In this document: positions 52,406 through 61,591 of the stretch, piece by piece | Numbering within the stretch: the stretch's first letter is position 1 | Layout of the letters: the number at the start of each line of letters is the position of its first letter | Assembly (NCBI RefSeq): GCF_002927635.1 | Contig: NZ_PRDS01000007.1 | Span: forward strand, 112,047 to 176,046 | Reading direction: 5' to 3' | From: Albidovulum inexpectatum | GTDB taxonomy: Bacteria > Pseudomonadota > Alphaproteobacteria > Rhodobacterales > Rhodobacteraceae | DNA: 64,000 nt | Program-made: the position numbers and the translations under genes | Notes under the pieces: model-generated | What the model was told of the DNA's origin: nothing | Databases searched by the model: none | Seen by the model: the letters and a program-made list of their open reading frames with translations, nothing else

Positions 52406-53587
52406 ATGCGCAGGATCTCGATCTTTGGCTCGACCGGTTCGATCGGGCAGAGCACGGTTGATCTTCTTCTTCGCGAAGGAGGTCCGGAAACCTTTCGCAC
52501 CGTCGCGCTGACCGGCGGACGCAATGTCGCGCTGCTGGCCAGCCAGGCGCGTGCCCTGCGTGCAGAAATTGCCGTGATCGCGGATGACTCGTTGCTTGGG
52601 GCGCTGAAAGAGGCCCTTGCCGGCACCGGTATTGCCGCGGCTGCGGGCCGAAACGCGATTCTCGAGGCTGCGCAGCGGCCATGTGATTGGACCATGTCGG
52701 CCATCGTCGGGGCCGCGGGGCTGGTGCCGGGCTTCCTGGCCCTGTCGCATGGCACGACGCTTGCTTTGGCCAACAAGGAAAGCCTTGTGACCGCCGGCCC
52801 GCTTCTTCTGGCCGAGGCGCGGGCGCATGGCGCGCGCATCCTGCCTGTGGACAGCGAGCACTCGGCCATCTTCCAGGCCCTGCAGGGCGAGGAGATGGAG
52901 GCCGTGCAGTCGATCACGATCACGGCGTCTGGCGGGGCTTTCCGCGACTGGCCGATCGAGAAGCTGGCCCAGGCGACGGTCGAACAGGCCTCGACGCATC
53001 CCAACTGGGCCATGGGACAAAGGATCACGATCGACTCGGCGTCGATGTTCAACAAGGCGCTGGAGCTGATCGAGACGCATGAATTCTTTGGAATCGACCC
53101 GGATCGGATCGAGGTTCTGGTGCATCCCGAATCCCTGGTTCATGCCCTGGTCGCCTTTCGCGACGGGGGCGTGATCGCGCATATGGGGGCGCCGGACATG
53201 CGCCATGCCATTGGCTATGCGCTGAACTGGCCCGAACGCAGGGATCTGCCGGTCGCGCCGCTGGATCTGGCCCGGGCCGGTTCGCTGACCTTTCGCGTCC
53301 CAGACCCGCAGCGTTATCCCGCGTTGGGGTTGGCGCGCGATGTCATGCGGATCGGCGGGCTGGCGGGGGCCGCGTTCAATGCCGCCAAGGAGGCCGCGCT
53401 GGACGCCTTCATCGAGGGTCGCATCCGCTTCACCCAGATGGCCGAGGTCGTGGATGACGTGCTGAACCGCCTTTCGCGCGATCCCGCCCTTGGCAAGGTG
53501 CCTGCGGATCTCGATATGGTGCTTCAGATGGATGCCGAGGCCAGAAAGGTCGCGGACGATGTGATCGCACGACAATTCGGAGGATAG
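52406..53587 (+). CDS. dxr: 1-deoxy-D-xylulose 5-phosphate reductoisomerase
   Basis: A 393-residue MEP-pathway enzyme that converts DXP to MEP with NADPH. The NADPH loop is IFGSTGSIGQST. The metal-binding and active-site segment is PVDSEHSAIFQ. LANKESLVTAG, SGGAFRD and HPNWAMGQRITIDSASM are diagnostic. It supplies isoprenoid precursors for UppS, encoded upstream. It ends three bases before rseP. Confidence 0.97.
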   Translation: MRRISIFGSTGSIGQSTVDLLLREGGPETFRTVALTGGRNVALLASQARALRAEIAVIADDSLLGALKEALAGTGIAAAAGRNAILEAAQRPCDWTMSAIVGAAGLVPGFLALSHGTTLALANKESLVTAGPLLLAEARAHGARILPVDSEHSAIFQALQGEEMEAVQSITITASGGAFRDWPIEKLAQATVEQASTHPNWAMGQRITIDSASMFNKALELIETHEFFGIDPDRIEVLVHPESLVHALVAFRDGGVIAHMGAPDMRHAIGYALNWPERRDLPVAPLDLARAGSLTFRVPDPQRYPALGLARDVMRIGGLAGAAFNAAKEAALDAFIEGRIRFTQMAEVVDDVLNRLSRDPALGKVPADLDMVLQMDAEARKVADDVIARQFGG

Positions 53588-53590
53588 GGC

Positions 53591-54928
53591 GTGGAAACGA
53601 CGGGACTGATCGCATCTTTCGCAAGCTCGGGGCTGACGGTTCTGTCCTTCGTCGTTGCCCTGTCGATCATCGTGTTCGTGCATGAATTCGGCCACTACAT
53701 CGTTGGCCGCTGGTCCGGGATCAAGGCCGAGGTCTTCTCGATCGGCTTCGGTCCGGCATTGTGGTCGCGCATGGACAGGCACGGCACGCGATGGCAGGTC
53801 GCCGCGATCCCTCTTGGCGGCTATGTGAAGTTTCTTGGCGATGCGAATGCCGCTTCGGCCGGGGCCGATGAAGAGACGCTTGCCCATCTGAGCGAGGACG
53901 AGCGTCGCCATACGATGCACGGGGCGCCCCTGTGGGCGCGCGCGGCGACGGTCTTCGCCGGCCCCGCCTTCAACTTCGTCCTGTCGATTGTGGTCTTTGC
54001 GGCCATGACCTTTGTCAGCGGCGTGGCGACGGACGGCCCCGAGATCGCCTCGATCAGGCCGCTGCCGCAGGTCAACGAATTGCGGCCGGGCGACCGCATT
54101 CTGGCCGTGGCGGGGATCGAGACTCCGGACTATGCCGCCCTGGCCGAAGCCGTCGAAAAGCTGCCGCCCAGCGCGACGGTGGAATACCGCGTCCTGCGCG
54201 ACGGGAAGGAGATCACCGTGACGGGGCCGACGCTGATGCCTCCGATCGTGATGTCGGTACAGCCGCGCAGCGCGGCGCAGGATGCCGGGCTGATGCCCGG
54301 TGATGTGATCGTCGCGGCCAACGGGCAGCCGGTGGCGCGCCTGACAGATCTGCAGACCATTATCCGTTCGGGCGAGGGGGCGCCGATCACGCTGGATGTC
54401 TGGCGTGACGGTCAGGTATTCCAGACCACGCTGACACCGCGCCCGCGCCCCGTCCCGACCGAGGATGGCGGGCTTGAAACCGCTTGGCTGATCGGGATCA
54501 CGTCGTCCTTCTTCTTCGAGCCCGCCACGCGCCATCCCGGCCCGGTCGAAGCCCTGGGCATCGGCGTGTCGCAGACCTGGGGCATCATCGAAGGCACCAT
54601 TACCGGGATTGCCAGCATCATTTCCGGGGCGATCTCGAGTTGCAACATCAATGGCCCGATCGCGATCGCGCAGGCCACCGGCACGGCAGCAAGTGCGGGG
54701 CTGGATTCCTTCGTCTGGATGATTGCGGCGCTGTCAACGGCGATCGGCCTGGTCAACCTGTTCCCGATTCCCGTGCTCGACGGCGGACATCTTGTGTTCC
54801 ATGCCTATGAATGGGCGACCGGCCGGCCCCCGTCCGAACGGTTCATGAATGCGGCCATGGCCCTTGGTCTGGCAATCGTCCTGACGCTGATGCTGTTCGG
54901 CCTGACCAACGATCTGTTCTGCACCTGA
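53591..54928 (+). CDS. rseP: RseP-type site-2 zinc metalloprotease
   Basis: A 445-residue intramembrane protease. The zinc motif HEFGH is at residues 31-35 in the first helix. Periplasmic PDZ domains occupy about 130-300 (LRPGDRILAVAG and LMPGDVIVAANGQP). The second active-site motif NLFPIPVLDGGHL is in the C-terminal helices. RseP cleaves anti-sigma factors and leftover signal peptides. It starts with GTG 53591. The position between dxr and bamA is the standard proteobacterial order. Confidence 0.95.
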   Translation: METTGLIASFASSGLTVLSFVVALSIIVFVHEFGHYIVGRWSGIKAEVFSIGFGPALWSRMDRHGTRWQVAAIPLGGYVKFLGDANAASAGADEETLAHLSEDERRHTMHGAPLWARAATVFAGPAFNFVLSIVVFAAMTFVSGVATDGPEIASIRPLPQVNELRPGDRILAVAGIETPDYAALAEAVEKLPPSATVEYRVLRDGKEITVTGPTLMPPIVMSVQPRSAAQDAGLMPGDVIVAANGQPVARLTDLQTIIRSGEGAPITLDVWRDGQVFQTTLTPRPRPVPTEDGGLETAWLIGITSSFFFEPATRHPGPVEALGIGVSQTWGIIEGTITGIASIISGAISSCNINGPIAIAQATGTAASAGLDSFVWMIAALSTAIGLVNLFPIPVLDGGHLVFHAYEWATGRPPSERFMNAAMALGLAIVLTLMLFGLTNDLFCT

Positions 54929-55011
54929 GAACGGCGTCCGGGGCAGGCCCAATTACTGCCATAATCCGCGGCTAGGCTGCGTGAAGCGATACTTGAACTG
55001 GGGCGTTTCCC
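54929..55011 (+). other. Start of the rseP-bamA interval (54929-55320)
   Basis: The 392-base interval between rseP and bamA holds a possible small gene (55012-55188), a hairpin (55227-55244) and a promoter (55254-55283). The first 83 bases show no clear terminator or regulatory motif. Confidence 0.4.
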
Positions 55012-55188
55012 ATGCAGACCTTGCAAAATGGCCTTTCCGGCGGAATGCGCAGCCTGGCGGTAATGCTGGAAGTGGGCCTTGACCGGGTTCTGATCCCGCT
55101 TGCCATCGTTGTGGCACTGGCGGGAAGCGCGATGATCGGCGGTGAAATCGCACGCATGTTCCCGCCCGACCATCATCAGATACGCTGA
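55012..55188 (+). CDS. Possible 58-residue small membrane protein
   Basis: An open frame from ATG 55012 to TGA 55186-55188 encodes 58 residues. The centre (VLIPLAIVVALAGSAMIGG, about residues 27-45) is a credible transmembrane helix; the C-terminus is polar with two His. Third-position GC looks moderately high but below the neighbouring genes. The upstream region has only a weak purine-rich stretch (GGGGCG, 12 bases before). It is followed by a hairpin at 55227. I do not recognise a family. It lies between rseP and bamA, so an envelope role is possible; it may also be spurious. Confidence 0.42.
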   Translation: MQTLQNGLSGGMRSLAVMLEVGLDRVLIPLAIVVALAGSAMIGGEIARMFPPDHHQIR

Positions 55189-55226
55189 CGCGCCCCCCTC
55201 GCGACACTATCGGAAAATCATGTCGG

Positions 55227-55244
55227 CGCGCCCTTTCGGGCGCG
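55227..55244 (+). terminator. Hairpin upstream of bamA
   Basis: CGCGCCC (55227-55233), loop TTTC, GGGCGCG (55238-55244), extendable by two G-U pairs, followed by TTGTGGCTTTT. It probably ends transcription from the pyrH-rseP operon or the small gene before the bamA promoter. Confidence 0.6.
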
Positions 55245-55253
55245 TTGTGGCTT

Positions 55254-55283
55254 TTGACATGGTTCGGCTTTCGGGCTAGTCAC
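55254..55283 (+). promoter_or_regulatory. bamA promoter
   Basis: A consensus -35 TTGACA (55254-55259) and a weaker CTAGTC/TAGTCA at 55277-55283 with a 17-18 base spacer, directly after a terminator-like hairpin and about 38 bases before the bamA start. A separate promoter for the envelope operon is therefore likely. Confidence 0.6.
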
Positions 55284-55320
55284 GGATCAAGGTCTTGAAC
55301 CGTGAAATCGGGGGGCAGAA

Positions 55321-57693
55321 ATGAAATCGGCCGGGCAGGGCGTCGATCGCGGCGCGAACGAGATTGCAACCCTTCGGCGGGCTGCGCAGGGTGGGCGCGG
55401 AGATTTCCGGCGACTGTTGCGGCCGGTGGCGGTCCTGCTGGTGACGGCGGCCTTTGTCCCGCCCGCGCCGCCCGCAATCGCGCAAAGTTATTCCTTTTCG
55501 TCCATCGTCGTCGAGGGCAACGAAAGGATCGAACCGGCCACGATCGCCCGGATTGCCGGGTTACAGTCGGGCAGGACCGTCTCGGCCGGCGAACTGAACG
55601 ATGTCGTCCAGCGGTTGAATGCCTCGGGCCTGTTCCGCAGCGTTGATGTCGTGCCCTCGGGCGGGACGCTGATCATCAAGGTCGTCGAAAATCCGGTGAT
55701 CAGCGTCGTTTCCTTCGAAGGCAACGCGCTGATCAAGGACGAGGATCTGTCCAAGATCGTGAAGTCCCAGCCGCGTCGTGTCTATACGCCCGCGCAGGCC
55801 GAAGCGGACGCCGCCGCCATCACGCAGGCCTATGCCGAGTCGGGCCGTCTGGCGGCCCGGGTTGAGCCGCGCGTGATCGAACGGTCGAACAACCGCGTCG
55901 ATCTGGTCTTCGAGATCCGCGAGGGCGCCGTGACCGAGATCGAGCGGCTGTCCTTCACCGGCAACCGTGCCTTTTCCGACCGGCGGCTGCGCCAGGTCCT
56001 GCAGACCAAGCAGGCGGGGCTGCTGCGTCGCTTCATCCAGCGCGATACCTTTGTCGCCGACAGGATCGAACTGGACAAACAGCTGCTGACCGATTTCTAT
56101 CGTTCGCGCGGCTATATCGACTTCCGCGTCCTGTCCGTCTCGCGGGAGTTTTCGCCCGAGCGCGATGCCTTCTTCCTGACCTTTGCCGTTCAGGAAGGGC
56201 TGCAATACAGCTTTGGCAATGTCACCACGATCAGCGAATACGAGGGTATAGATCCCGCGCCCTATGCCGAGGTCGTGAATATCCGACAGGGCCAGACCTA
56301 TTCCCCGACCGCCATCGACACCGTGATCTCGCGCATGGAGGCGATCGCGACCAGGCAGGGCGTAAACTTCCTGACGGTCGAGCCGCGCATCACGCGCAAT
56401 CCCAGAACGCAGACCCTGGATGTCGTCTTTGCCCTGACAAAGGGGCAGCGTGTCTTTGTCGAGCGGATCGACATCGAAGGCAATGCGACCACCTTGGACA
56501 AGGTCATCCGGCGTCAGTTCCGCACCGTCGAGGGCGACCCGTTCAACCCGCGCGAGATCCGTCAGGCGGCCGAACGGATCCGGGCGCTGGGGTTCTTTGA
56601 AAACGCCGATGTGCGCGCGCGGCAGGGGACCGGGCCGGATCAGGTCATCGTCGATGTGAATGTCGAGGAGAAACCCACCGGTTCGCTGTCTTTCGGCGCC
56701 GCCTATTCCACGTCGGACGGGGTCGGGTTCAACGTTGCGCTGTCCGAGTCGAACTTCCTTGGTCGAGGCCAGTTCGTGAGCGTGTCCATCTCGACGACCG
56801 AGTCGGATCAGAACAACTCGATCACGTTCATCGAACCGGCCTTTCTGGATCGTGACCTGAAACTGCGTCTTTCGGCCTATTACCGCACCAGCGACAACAG
56901 CAATTCCTACTACTCGACGCGGCGCGCGGGATTCAGCCCGTCGATCGAGTTCCCGTTGGGCGAACTCAGCACGCTGGAGCTGCGCTATGCGATTTCGCGT
57001 GACGAGCTGACCGATGTGGACACCGACTCCTCGGCGCTCTTGCAGAACGAAGCCCTGCGCGGCGCCGAGATCACCAGCGCGATCGGCTATACCTATCGCT
57101 ATGACAGCCGCATCGGCGGGATCGACCCGAACCGTTCGTGGCGGGTTCAGTTTGGCCAGGATTTCGCGGGCGTCGGCGGTGACATCCAATCCGTTCGGAC
57201 CACCGGACTGCTGTCCTATCAGCAGAAGATCATGCGCGAAGAAGTGACCCTGCGCGCCGAGCTGGAAGGTGGCGCGGTTGTCGCAACCAAGGGCGACACG
57301 CGTATCCTGGACCGTTTCGCTGGCCGCAGCCCCGTGCGCGGGTTCGAGCCGAACGGGATCGGTCCGCGTGACCTTGGCGCAGTCAACGAGGGCGCCGTTG
57401 GCGGCAATTTCTTTGCCGTCGCGCGGCTCGAGGCGGAATTCCCGCTGGGCCTGCCCGAGGAATACGGCATCACCGGAGGTCTGTTCGCCGATGTCGGGTC
57501 TGTCTGGGGGCTGGACGATACCGCCGGGACGGCAACCATCGACGACGGCCTGCATCTGCGCAGTTCGATCGGCTTCTCGGTCTTCTGGGATACGCCGCTT
57601 GGACCGTTGCGCTTCAACTTCTCGAAGGCGATCCAGAAGGAAAGCTATGACAAGGAGCAGACCTTCGATCTGACGGTTTCCACCCGCTTCTGA
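55321..57693 (+). CDS. bamA: Outer membrane protein assembly factor BamA
   Basis: A 790-residue Omp85 protein that inserts beta-barrel proteins into the outer membrane. A long signal region (hydrophobic VAVLLVTAAF near 40, cleavage after AIA near 57) is followed by five POTRA domains (about 58-450, starting FSSIVVEGNERIEPATIARI) and a 16-strand barrel ending in the C-terminal aromatic VSTRF. The barrel signature VRGFEPNGIGPRD is present near 680. The unusually long, arginine-rich N-region may mean a later start, but no better one with a good ribosome site was seen. The stop overlaps the start of skp (TGATG). Confidence 0.96.
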   Translation: MKSAGQGVDRGANEIATLRRAAQGGRGDFRRLLRPVAVLLVTAAFVPPAPPAIAQSYSFSSIVVEGNERIEPATIARIAGLQSGRTVSAGELNDVVQRLNASGLFRSVDVVPSGGTLIIKVVENPVISVVSFEGNALIKDEDLSKIVKSQPRRVYTPAQAEADAAAITQAYAESGRLAARVEPRVIERSNNRVDLVFEIREGAVTEIERLSFTGNRAFSDRRLRQVLQTKQAGLLRRFIQRDTFVADRIELDKQLLTDFYRSRGYIDFRVLSVSREFSPERDAFFLTFAVQEGLQYSFGNVTTISEYEGIDPAPYAEVVNIRQGQTYSPTAIDTVISRMEAIATRQGVNFLTVEPRITRNPRTQTLDVVFALTKGQRVFVERIDIEGNATTLDKVIRRQFRTVEGDPFNPREIRQAAERIRALGFFENADVRARQGTGPDQVIVDVNVEEKPTGSLSFGAAYSTSDGVGFNVALSESNFLGRGQFVSVSISTTESDQNNSITFIEPAFLDRDLKLRLSAYYRTSDNSNSYYSTRRAGFSPSIEFPLGELSTLELRYAISRDELTDVDTDSSALLQNEALRGAEITSAIGYTYRYDSRIGGIDPNRSWRVQFGQDFAGVGGDIQSVRTTGLLSYQQKIMREEVTLRAELEGGAVVATKGDTRILDRFAGRSPVRGFEPNGIGPRDLGAVNEGAVGGNFFAVARLEAEFPLGLPEEYGITGGLFADVGSVWGLDDTAGTATIDDGLHLRSSIGFSVFWDTPLGPLRFNFSKAIQKESYDKEQTFDLTVSTRF

Positions 57694-58292
57694 TGCGCGT
57701 GCTTCGCTGGATCGCCGTTGCGATTGCCTTGACCGCCGGCCATGCCGACGGCCAGGAGATCGTGCCGCAGGTGCCGGTTGTCACGGTCGATCAGGATCGT
57801 CTGTATTCGGCAAGTCTTTGGGCTGCCCGGGTGAGAGAGCGGATCAGGATCGAATCCGAAGCCTTGGCCGCCGAGAACCGCCGCATCGAGGCCGAGCTTG
57901 TCGCCGAGGAACGCGACCTGACCGAGCGTCGCAAGACGATGGATCAGGCCGCCTTTCGCAAGCTTGCCGAGGCGTTCGACGCCAAGGTCGTGGACATACG
58001 CCAGCGGCAGGAAAGCAAGGCCCGCGCGATATCGCGGCTGCAGGAGATCGAGCGGCAGCGCTTTCTTGCAGCCGCTTTGCCGGTGATCGAAACATACCTG
58101 CGCGAGCGCGGCGCGCTGATCGTGCTTGATCGGCGGGTGGTCTTTGCCGCGGTCGATGCCATCGACATTACCGACGATCTGACCGCGCGCATCAATGCAT
58201 CGGTGGGGGCCGGCGAAGATCTGCCGATGGATGAGATCGACATCCCCGCCGATGGCCGGGCTGAGCCTGACGACGCATCCGGCGGCCAGTGA
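57693..58292 (+). CDS. skp: Skp/OmpH-family periplasmic chaperone
   Basis: A 199-residue periplasmic chaperone for unfolded outer-membrane proteins. A short signal peptide is cleaved near residue 20 (GHADGQ). The N-terminal [15 protein letters not shown] segment leads into a long charged coiled-coil (about 45-130), then a conserved [12 protein letters not shown] return strand; the acidic tail is variable. Overlap with the bamA stop suggests translational coupling. Sequence conservation in this family is low; the assignment relies on length, architecture and position. Confidence 0.88.
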   Translation: MRVLRWIAVAIALTAGHADGQEIVPQVPVVTVDQDRLYSASLWAARVRERIRIESEALAAENRRIEAELVAEERDLTERRKTMDQAAFRKLAEAFDAKVVDIRQRQESKARAISRLQEIERQRFLAAALPVIETYLRERGALIVLDRRVVFAAVDAIDITDDLTARINASVGAGEDLPMDEIDIPADGRAEPDDASGGQ

Positions 58293-58360
58293 CGCCTTGC
58301 CACGGGCAGGCGCAATTGTTAGCAAGGCGAGACCTTTCAAGACCCCTTGGAGAGCACAGC

Positions 58361-58819
58361 ATGACCGCGACGCAGATCACCGAGGCCGATATTGCTTTGA
58401 TCCAGCGGATCATCCCGCATCGCTACCCGTTTCTTCTGATCGACAAGGTCGTGGACATCGTCCCCAACAAGAGCTGCGTCGGCATCAAGAATGTCACGTT
58501 CAACGAGCCGCACTTCCAGGGCCATTTCCCGGCCAAGCCGATCATGCCCGGCGTGACCATCGTCGAGGCGATGGCCCAGTCCGCGGCCGTTCTTGTCGGA
58601 ATATCGATGGATGTGATCGGGCGCGACCTGCTGACCTATTTCATGTCGATCGACGGCTGCAAGTTCCGTCGCATGGTCGTTCCCGGAGACGTGCTGGAGC
58701 TGCACATGACCGTCAAGCGCGGCGGGGGCAAGATCTGGCGCTTCCACGGCCATGCCAAGGTCGGCGACCAGACGGCCTGCGAGGCCGAGATCACGGCCAT
58801 GATGGATCTGCGGGACTGA
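58361..58819 (+). CDS. fabZ: 3-hydroxyacyl-[acyl-carrier-protein] dehydratase FabZ
   Basis: A 152-residue hot-dog-fold dehydratase of fatty-acid elongation. [13 protein letters not shown] and [11 protein letters not shown] (catalytic His) with [11 protein letters not shown] (catalytic Glu) are diagnostic. Start ATG 58361 is taken; the open frame extends upstream without support. lpxD, which often sits between skp and fabZ, is missing here. lpxA follows two bases after the stop. Confidence 0.97.
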   Translation: MTATQITEADIALIQRIIPHRYPFLLIDKVVDIVPNKSCVGIKNVTFNEPHFQGHFPAKPIMPGVTIVEAMAQSAAVLVGISMDVIGRDLLTYFMSIDGCKFRRMVVPGDVLELHMTVKRGGGKIWRFHGHAKVGDQTACEAEITAMMDLRD

Positions 58820-58821
58820 AC

Positions 58822-59616
58822 ATGACCATCGCCGAAAGCGCGCGGATCCATCCTTCCTCGGTGATCGAGCCGGGCGCGGTGATCGGACCGGATTGTCATA
58901 TCGGGCCATTCTGCATCATTGGGCCGAATGTGCGCCTTGGGCGGGGGGTCCAGCTGAAATCGCATGTCGTGGTTCAGGGCGACACCGAGATCGGTGATGA
59001 AACGGTGGTCTTTCCGTTCTCATGCCTGGGTGAAGTGCCGCAGGATCTGAAGTATCGCGGCGAACGGACCCGGCTGATCATCGGGCGGCGCAACCGGATC
59101 CGCGAGCATGTCACGATGAACACGGGCACCGAAGGCGGCGGGGGTATCACGCGCGTCGGCGATGACGGGCTGTTCATGGCAGGCTGTCACGTCGCCCATG
59201 ACTGCCAGATCGGCAGCCGCGTGATCCTTGTCAACAACGTCGCCCTGGCTGGCCATTGCGTGCTTGAAGACGAGGTGATCGTCGGCGGACTGTCCGGCGT
59301 CCATCAGTTCGTGCGCATCGGGCGGGGCGCGATGATCGGGGCCCTGTCGATGGTGACGGCCGATGTCATTCCCTATGGGCTTGTACAGGCGCCGCGGGCG
59401 GTTCTGGATGGGCTGAACCTTGTTGGATTGAAGCGCCGCGGGGTGGCGCGGGCCGAGATTGCAGCGCTTCGCGATCTTCTGGATGCGCTGTCGCGTGGCA
59501 ATTTCCGTGAAACGGCGCGCGCCCGGGTCGAGGCCGGCAGCGATCACGCGCTGGTCCGCGAGGTTCTGGATTTCATCCTGGGCCCCACCGACCGTTCCTT
59601 CCTGACGCCGCGATGA
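58822..59616 (+). CDS. lpxA: UDP-N-acetylglucosamine acyltransferase LpxA
   Basis: A 264-residue left-handed beta-helix acyltransferase, first step of lipid A biosynthesis. Hexapeptide repeats run from residue 7 (ARIHPSSVIEPGAVIGPDC). The catalytic His lies in MAGCHVAHDCQIG; the C-terminal helical part follows. The length is typical. It overlaps lpxI by four bases. Confidence 0.97.
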   Translation: MTIAESARIHPSSVIEPGAVIGPDCHIGPFCIIGPNVRLGRGVQLKSHVVVQGDTEIGDETVVFPFSCLGEVPQDLKYRGERTRLIIGRRNRIREHVTMNTGTEGGGGITRVGDDGLFMAGCHVAHDCQIGSRVILVNNVALAGHCVLEDEVIVGGLSGVHQFVRIGRGAMIGALSMVTADVIPYGLVQAPRAVLDGLNLVGLKRRGVARAEIAALRDLLDALSRGNFRETARARVEAGSDHALVREVLDFILGPTDRSFLTPR

Positions 59617-60440
59617 TGACGAAGACCGCCCTTATCGCCGGGCAGGGGGCCTTGCCCGCCATCCTTGCGCGGGCGCTGGCCCGCAACGGCACCGATCATC
59701 TGGTCGCCGAGATGGAGGGATTTCCCTGCGGAATCCGCGCGCCCGAGCCGGTGCGCTTTCGCATCGAACGTCTGGTCCCCTTTCTGGACCATCTGGCCGA
59801 TCACGGCGTCGAACGGGTGGTCATGGCCGGGGCGATCCGCCGGCCGCGCGTCGAGGCCGAGCTGGTCGATCCGCGAACGGCGACCCTGCTGCCTCGGCTG
59901 ATCGGCGCCTTTGGCAAGGGTGACGACGCGCTGCTGCGCGAGGTGATCGGCATTTTCGAGGATTGGGGGCTGACGGTCGTCGGCGCCGATGCGATTGCGC
60001 CCGAACTCGTCCCGCCCGCGGGTGTTCTGGTCGGTCAGCCCAGCGATGCCGATGCGCGCGATGTCGAACGCGCGGCCGAGCTTGTCTCGGGCCTTGGGCG
60101 GCTGGATGTCGGGCAGGGTGCGGTGGTGGCCCAGGGGCTGTGCCTGGGGCTTGAAAGCCTGCCGGGAACGGATGCCATGCTGCGTTTCGTCGCTGCCGAG
60201 GCTGCAGATCTGCGCCCCGATCCGAACGGCGCGCGCGGGGTGCTGTTCAAGGCGCCCAAGCCCGGACAGGATCGCCGGATTGATCTGCCGACGATCGGGC
60301 CCGAAACCGTGCGCGGTGCTGCCCGGGCGGGGCTTGCCGGTATCGCCTGGGAGGCCGGTGGCGTCATCCTGCTTCAGCGCGAAGATGTCGAGCGGCTTGC
60401 CACCGAAGCCGGTCTGTTCCTGTGGTCATGGGCGCCATGA
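59613..60440 (+). CDS. lpxI: UDP-2,3-diacylglucosamine pyrophosphatase LpxI
   Basis: A 275-residue LpxI (former DUF1009) enzyme, the alphaproteobacterial replacement for LpxH, that hydrolyses UDP-diacylglucosamine to lipid X. IAGQGALPAILARA at the N-terminus and the C-terminal KAPKPGQDRRIDLPTIGPET motif, with a proposed catalytic Asp, are characteristic. Overlaps with both lpxA and lpxB (ATGA each) indicate translational coupling. Confidence 0.94.
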   Translation: MMTKTALIAGQGALPAILARALARNGTDHLVAEMEGFPCGIRAPEPVRFRIERLVPFLDHLADHGVERVVMAGAIRRPRVEAELVDPRTATLLPRLIGAFGKGDDALLREVIGIFEDWGLTVVGADAIAPELVPPAGVLVGQPSDADARDVERAAELVSGLGRLDVGQGAVVAQGLCLGLESLPGTDAMLRFVAAEAADLRPDPNGARGVLFKAPKPGQDRRIDLPTIGPETVRGAARAGLAGIAWEAGGVILLQREDVERLATEAGLFLWSWAP

Positions 60441-61591
60441 AGCTGTTTCTCGTCGCCGGCGAGCCGTCGGGCGATGCGCTGGGGGCGGCCTTGATGGCCG
60501 GGCTGAAGCAGCTGGCGCCGGATGTCGCGTTTCACGGCGTCGGCGGCCCGCGCATGCAGCAGCAGGGTCTGACCAGCCTTTTTCCCATGGAAGAACTCTC
60601 GGTCATGGGGCTGATGGAGGTCCTGCCGAAATACCGTGCACTGAAGCGCCGGTTGGAAGAAACCGCCCGGGCAGCGGCTGAAATCGCGCCCGACGCGCTG
60701 ATCACGATCGACAGCCCGGACTTTTGCCTGCGGCTTGCCGCCAGACTGCGCGAATTGCGACCGCAGCAGCGTACCATTCACTATGTCGCGCCCACCGTAT
60801 GGGCATGGCGACCGAAGCGCGCCGAACGCATGGCGCGGGTGATCGACCATGTTCTGGCGCTTTTCCCCTTCGAGCCGCCCTACATGGAGCGCGCGGGAAT
60901 GACCTGCGATTTCGTTGGCCATCCCGTCGTGGCCGAGCCCTGGGCCGGCCCCGATCAGGCCGCCGCGTTTCGGGCCGAGAAGGGGATCGGTCGGGATCAG
61001 CCGCTGCTGTTGTGTCTGCCCGGTTCGCGGCGTGGCGAGGTGCGCAGGCTGGGGCCGCGTTTCGGCGAGGCGATCGCGCGCCTGCGTGATCGCGAACCCA
61101 GCCTGCGGGTGGCAGTTCCAACATTGCCATCGATTGCCCCGATGGTGCGACAGATGGTCGAACACTGGCCAGTCCAGCCCGTTGTCGTCGAGCAGGCGGA
61201 TGCAAGAAGGGCTGCATTCGCGGCGGCCGATCTGGCGCTGGCCGCCTCGGGAACGGTCAGTCTCGAGCTTGCTGCAAACAGCGTTCCCATGGTCGTGGCC
61301 TACGACTTCAACCGATTGTCGTGGTGGATGATCCGCCGGGCGGCACTGATCGATACCGTGACGCTGGTCAACATCGTGTCGGACACACGTGCCGTGCCGG
61401 AATTTCTGGGCCCCGATTGTCGCCCCGGGCCGATTGCGGATGCCCTGGCGCGCCTGCTGGACGATGACGCCGAGCGCCGGGCGCAGATCGAGGCCATGGA
61501 GGTCACCATGCAGCGCCTTGGTCGGGGGCAAGAGGTCCCGGGCCTGCGCGCGGCGCGTTCGGTGCTGGATTTTCTCGCCCGCTCTCAGTAG
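60437..61591 (+). CDS. lpxB: Lipid-A-disaccharide synthase LpxB
   Basis: A 384-residue GT19 glycosyltransferase that condenses lipid X with UDP-diacylglucosamine. The start [15 protein letters not shown] is canonical. [40 protein letters not shown] and [13 protein letters not shown] are diagnostic. ATG 60437 overlaps the lpxI stop; ATG 60428 is an alternative. The 3' end overlaps the convergent mnmA by seven bases, so each stop lies in the other gene. Confidence 0.96.
   Translation: MKLFLVAGEPSGDALGAALMAGLKQLAPDVAFHGVGGPRMQQQGLTSLFPMEELSVMGLMEVLPKYRALKRRLEETARAAAEIAPDALITIDSPDFCLRLAARLRELRPQQRTIHYVAPTVWAWRPKRAERMARVIDHVLALFPFEPPYMERAGMTCDFVGHPVVAEPWAGPDQAAAFRAEKGIGRDQPLLLCLPGSRRGEVRRLGPRFGEAIARLRDREPSLRVAVPTLPSIAPMVRQMVEHWPVQPVVVEQADARRAAFAAADLALAASGTVSLELAANSVPMVVAYDFNRLSWWMIRRAALIDTVTLVNIVSDTRAVPEFLGPDCRPGPIADALARLLDDDAERRAQIEAMEVTMQRLGRGQEVPGLRAARSVLDFLARSQ

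Noticed and set aside
52750..52765. Perfect sigma-54 promoter match (TGGCAC-n5-TTGCT)
   Set aside because: It lies inside dxr, where the same bases encode the conserved SHGTTLALANKE segment, and nothing starts just downstream. Coincidence is likely.
55561..57555. Minus-strand open frame of 664 codons opposite bamA
   Set aside because: No signal, domain or ribosome site; bamA on the other strand is unambiguous.
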